Assembly (NCBI GenBank): GCA_002420085.1
Contig: DIHI01000127.1
Location: 12,325 to 25,464, forward strand
Direction: 5' to 3'
Length of the DNA: 13,140 nucleotides
Source: Lysobacterales bacterium UBA5700
GTDB taxonomy: Bacteria; Pseudomonadota; Gammaproteobacteria; Xanthomonadales; Xanthomonadaceae
Part shown: one piece after another, positions 12,149 through 13,140 of the stretch
How the letters are laid out: the number at the start of each line of letters is the position of its first letter
How positions within the stretch are numbered: the stretch's first letter is position 1
Made by a program: the position numbers and the translations under genes
The notes under the pieces: model-generated
What the model was told of the DNA's origin: nothing
What the model saw: the letters and a program-made list of their open reading frames with translations, nothing else
Database searches by the model: none

Positions 12149-13140
12149 TCATGGAACGAAGTGGTCGGCGATCCGCGCGATCGAACGGTCAGCATGCGGC
12201 GGGAACGCACGTGCATCCTGGACCACAGTGTCCGGATCCTCTCCGAGTTCGATCAACACGGCTGCGATCCTGGCCTTGACCAGCCCCTTCTCACCGAACT
12301 GCTCCTGGACCTCCAGACAGTCCGGTGCCATCCGCAGGGCGATGCTGCTGATCCGCTGCTCCGCTCGGTACTGCTGCCAGGCTTCGGCCCTGATCATGGC
12401 CTCATCCACCTGGACCAAGCCCTTGGCCACGGACTTGAACAGATCCTCGATGCCGACAGGAAGCTTGATCGGCGGTGGCTTGCCCAATTGCTGGTGGAGG
12501 CGCGCCAGAACAGCCAATCGAGCCGCAACACGGGTAGCACCTTGACCACTGCCGACGTGGGCATCGATCAGTCGATCGAGGTCATAGGTCAGTTTGTCGA
12601 GCATCACTGCGGAACGTACCGCCTTGATGCCCATCGCGGGCTCGCGGATCATGCAGTCGATATGGCTGGCAAGTCGTCCACGCAGCATCACCATATCGAC
12701 AACGTGCTGGTCAGCAGTATCGCTTGCCTTGCTCTCATAGAGTCCGTAATGCAGCACCAGTGGTCGCGCGATGCGCAACAGACAGCGACCATCAACATGC
12801 TCGAAGCCATCAACGAACAAGCGCAGTGATTCGACGAAGCTGGCCAACGCCGGGGCATCGATATCGCCCAACTCATCGACGAGCCCGATCAAGCGATGAA
12901 CCCGTCCGAGATCGATTGCTGCGGTTGCACTCAAGGCCCGTAGCCCATCGGCAGCACCCGAATCGGCGCGGGCAACCAGATCATCCAGAACCTGCGCCAG
13001 CCCAGCCATGGTGAGCAAAGGGCGCAACTCGCCTTGACCGTCCCGCTCCAACCGTCGGAACAATCGACGATAGGCACACATGCCGTGAGGCCAGTGCTCG
13101 TGATCAGGATTGCGATCGACGCCACCCAGCAGATTGCGCA
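12149..13140 (-). CDS. Unrecognised helical protein (5' partial)
   Basis: I do not recognise this family. An in-frame ATG occurs at 13081, but the frame stays open to the window edge and reads plausibly as protein (NLLGGVDRNPDHEHWPHGMC), so the true start is outside; at least 329 residues are visible, ending in HFVP. The body is almost all helix, Ala/Leu/Arg/Asp-rich, with no signal peptide, membrane segment or known active-site motif. Notable parts are SFVESLRLFVDGFEHVDGRC, RPLVLHYGLYESKASDTADQ, AVMLDKLTYDLDRLIDAHVG and KSVAKGLVQVDEAMIRAEAW. Hand counts on four 60-base lines (12361, 12541, 12661, 12841) give 32-39 G+C, lower than typical lines in the relA region (about 43). It is the first visible gene of the four-gene - strand run; its promoter is not in the window. 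Confidence 0.75.
   Translation of the reverse strand, partial: RNLLGGVDRNPDHEHWPHGMCAYRRLFRRLERDGQGELRPLLTMAGLAQVLDDLVARADSGAADGLRALSATAAIDLGRVHRLIGLVDELGDIDAPALASFVESLRLFVDGFEHVDGRCLLRIARPLVLHYGLYESKASDTADQHVVDMVMLRGRLASHIDCMIREPAMGIKAVRSAVMLDKLTYDLDRLIDAHVGSGQGATRVAARLAVLARLHQQLGKPPPIKLPVGIEDLFKSVAKGLVQVDEAMIRAEAWQQYRAEQRISSIALRMAPDCLEVQEQFGEKGLVKARIAAVLIELGEDPDTVVQDARAFPPHADRSIARIADHFVP

Noticed and set aside
1..13140. Mobile elements, CRISPR arrays, tRNA or rRNA genes
   Set aside because: No transposase, direct-repeat array, cloverleaf or rRNA-like sequence was seen on either strand by reading.

Overview
The window looks like chromosomal DNA of a high-GC gammaproteobacterium, most likely in or near the Xanthomonadales/Lysobacterales. 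Two things point there. One is a monofunctional-type RelA, with a degenerate hydrolase domain and the EFDD synthetase motif, which is a beta/gammaproteobacterial trait. The other is a small secreted protein, divergent from relA, of a kind I associate with Xanthomonadaceae-like genomes. There are no insertion sequences, phage genes, CRISPR arrays, tRNAs or rRNAs that I can see.

Layout. (1) 2-1534, + strand: the C-terminal part of a large two-domain glycosyltransferase (GT2 tail joined to a GT4-like domain), cut by the window's left edge. (2) 1577-5552, - strand: relA followed by a membrane-anchored TPR protein; this block converges on the glycosyltransferase. (3) 5622-6170, + strand: a secreted small protein divergent from relA across a 69-nt gap, followed by two GC-rich hairpins and a 334-nt spacer. 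The spacer ends in an unusually AT-rich leader. (4) 6505-8013, + strand: a class-III-fold PLP aminotransferase with a strong ribosome binding site and an atypical DSIQAG motif. (5) 8153-8641, - strand: a small LuxR/GerE-type DNA-binding protein that converges on the aminotransferase. It has its own sigma70-like promoter and a leader in which the ribosome binding site is duplicated inside a hairpin. (6) 8936-13140, - strand: four consecutive genes in one direction. In transcription order they are an unrecognised helical protein (5' end outside the window), a second unrecognised helical protein (363 aa), an unrecognised 287-aa protein with an Asp-rich loop, and a DUF4438-type protein.

The most interesting part is block 6, with the LuxR regulator downstream and possibly the facing aminotransferase. 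Three of its four proteins match no family I know. Two of its three intercistronic gaps carry a perfect inverted repeat with a 9-nt loop just upstream of the next ribosome binding site. The genes look like one transcription unit with tuned expression between cistrons. No function can be assigned from sequence alone. The rest (stringent response, envelope glycan assembly) is ordinary core genome.

Coordinates of starts were chosen by ribosome binding sites and domain limits. Several are 50-70 codons shorter than the longest open frame.
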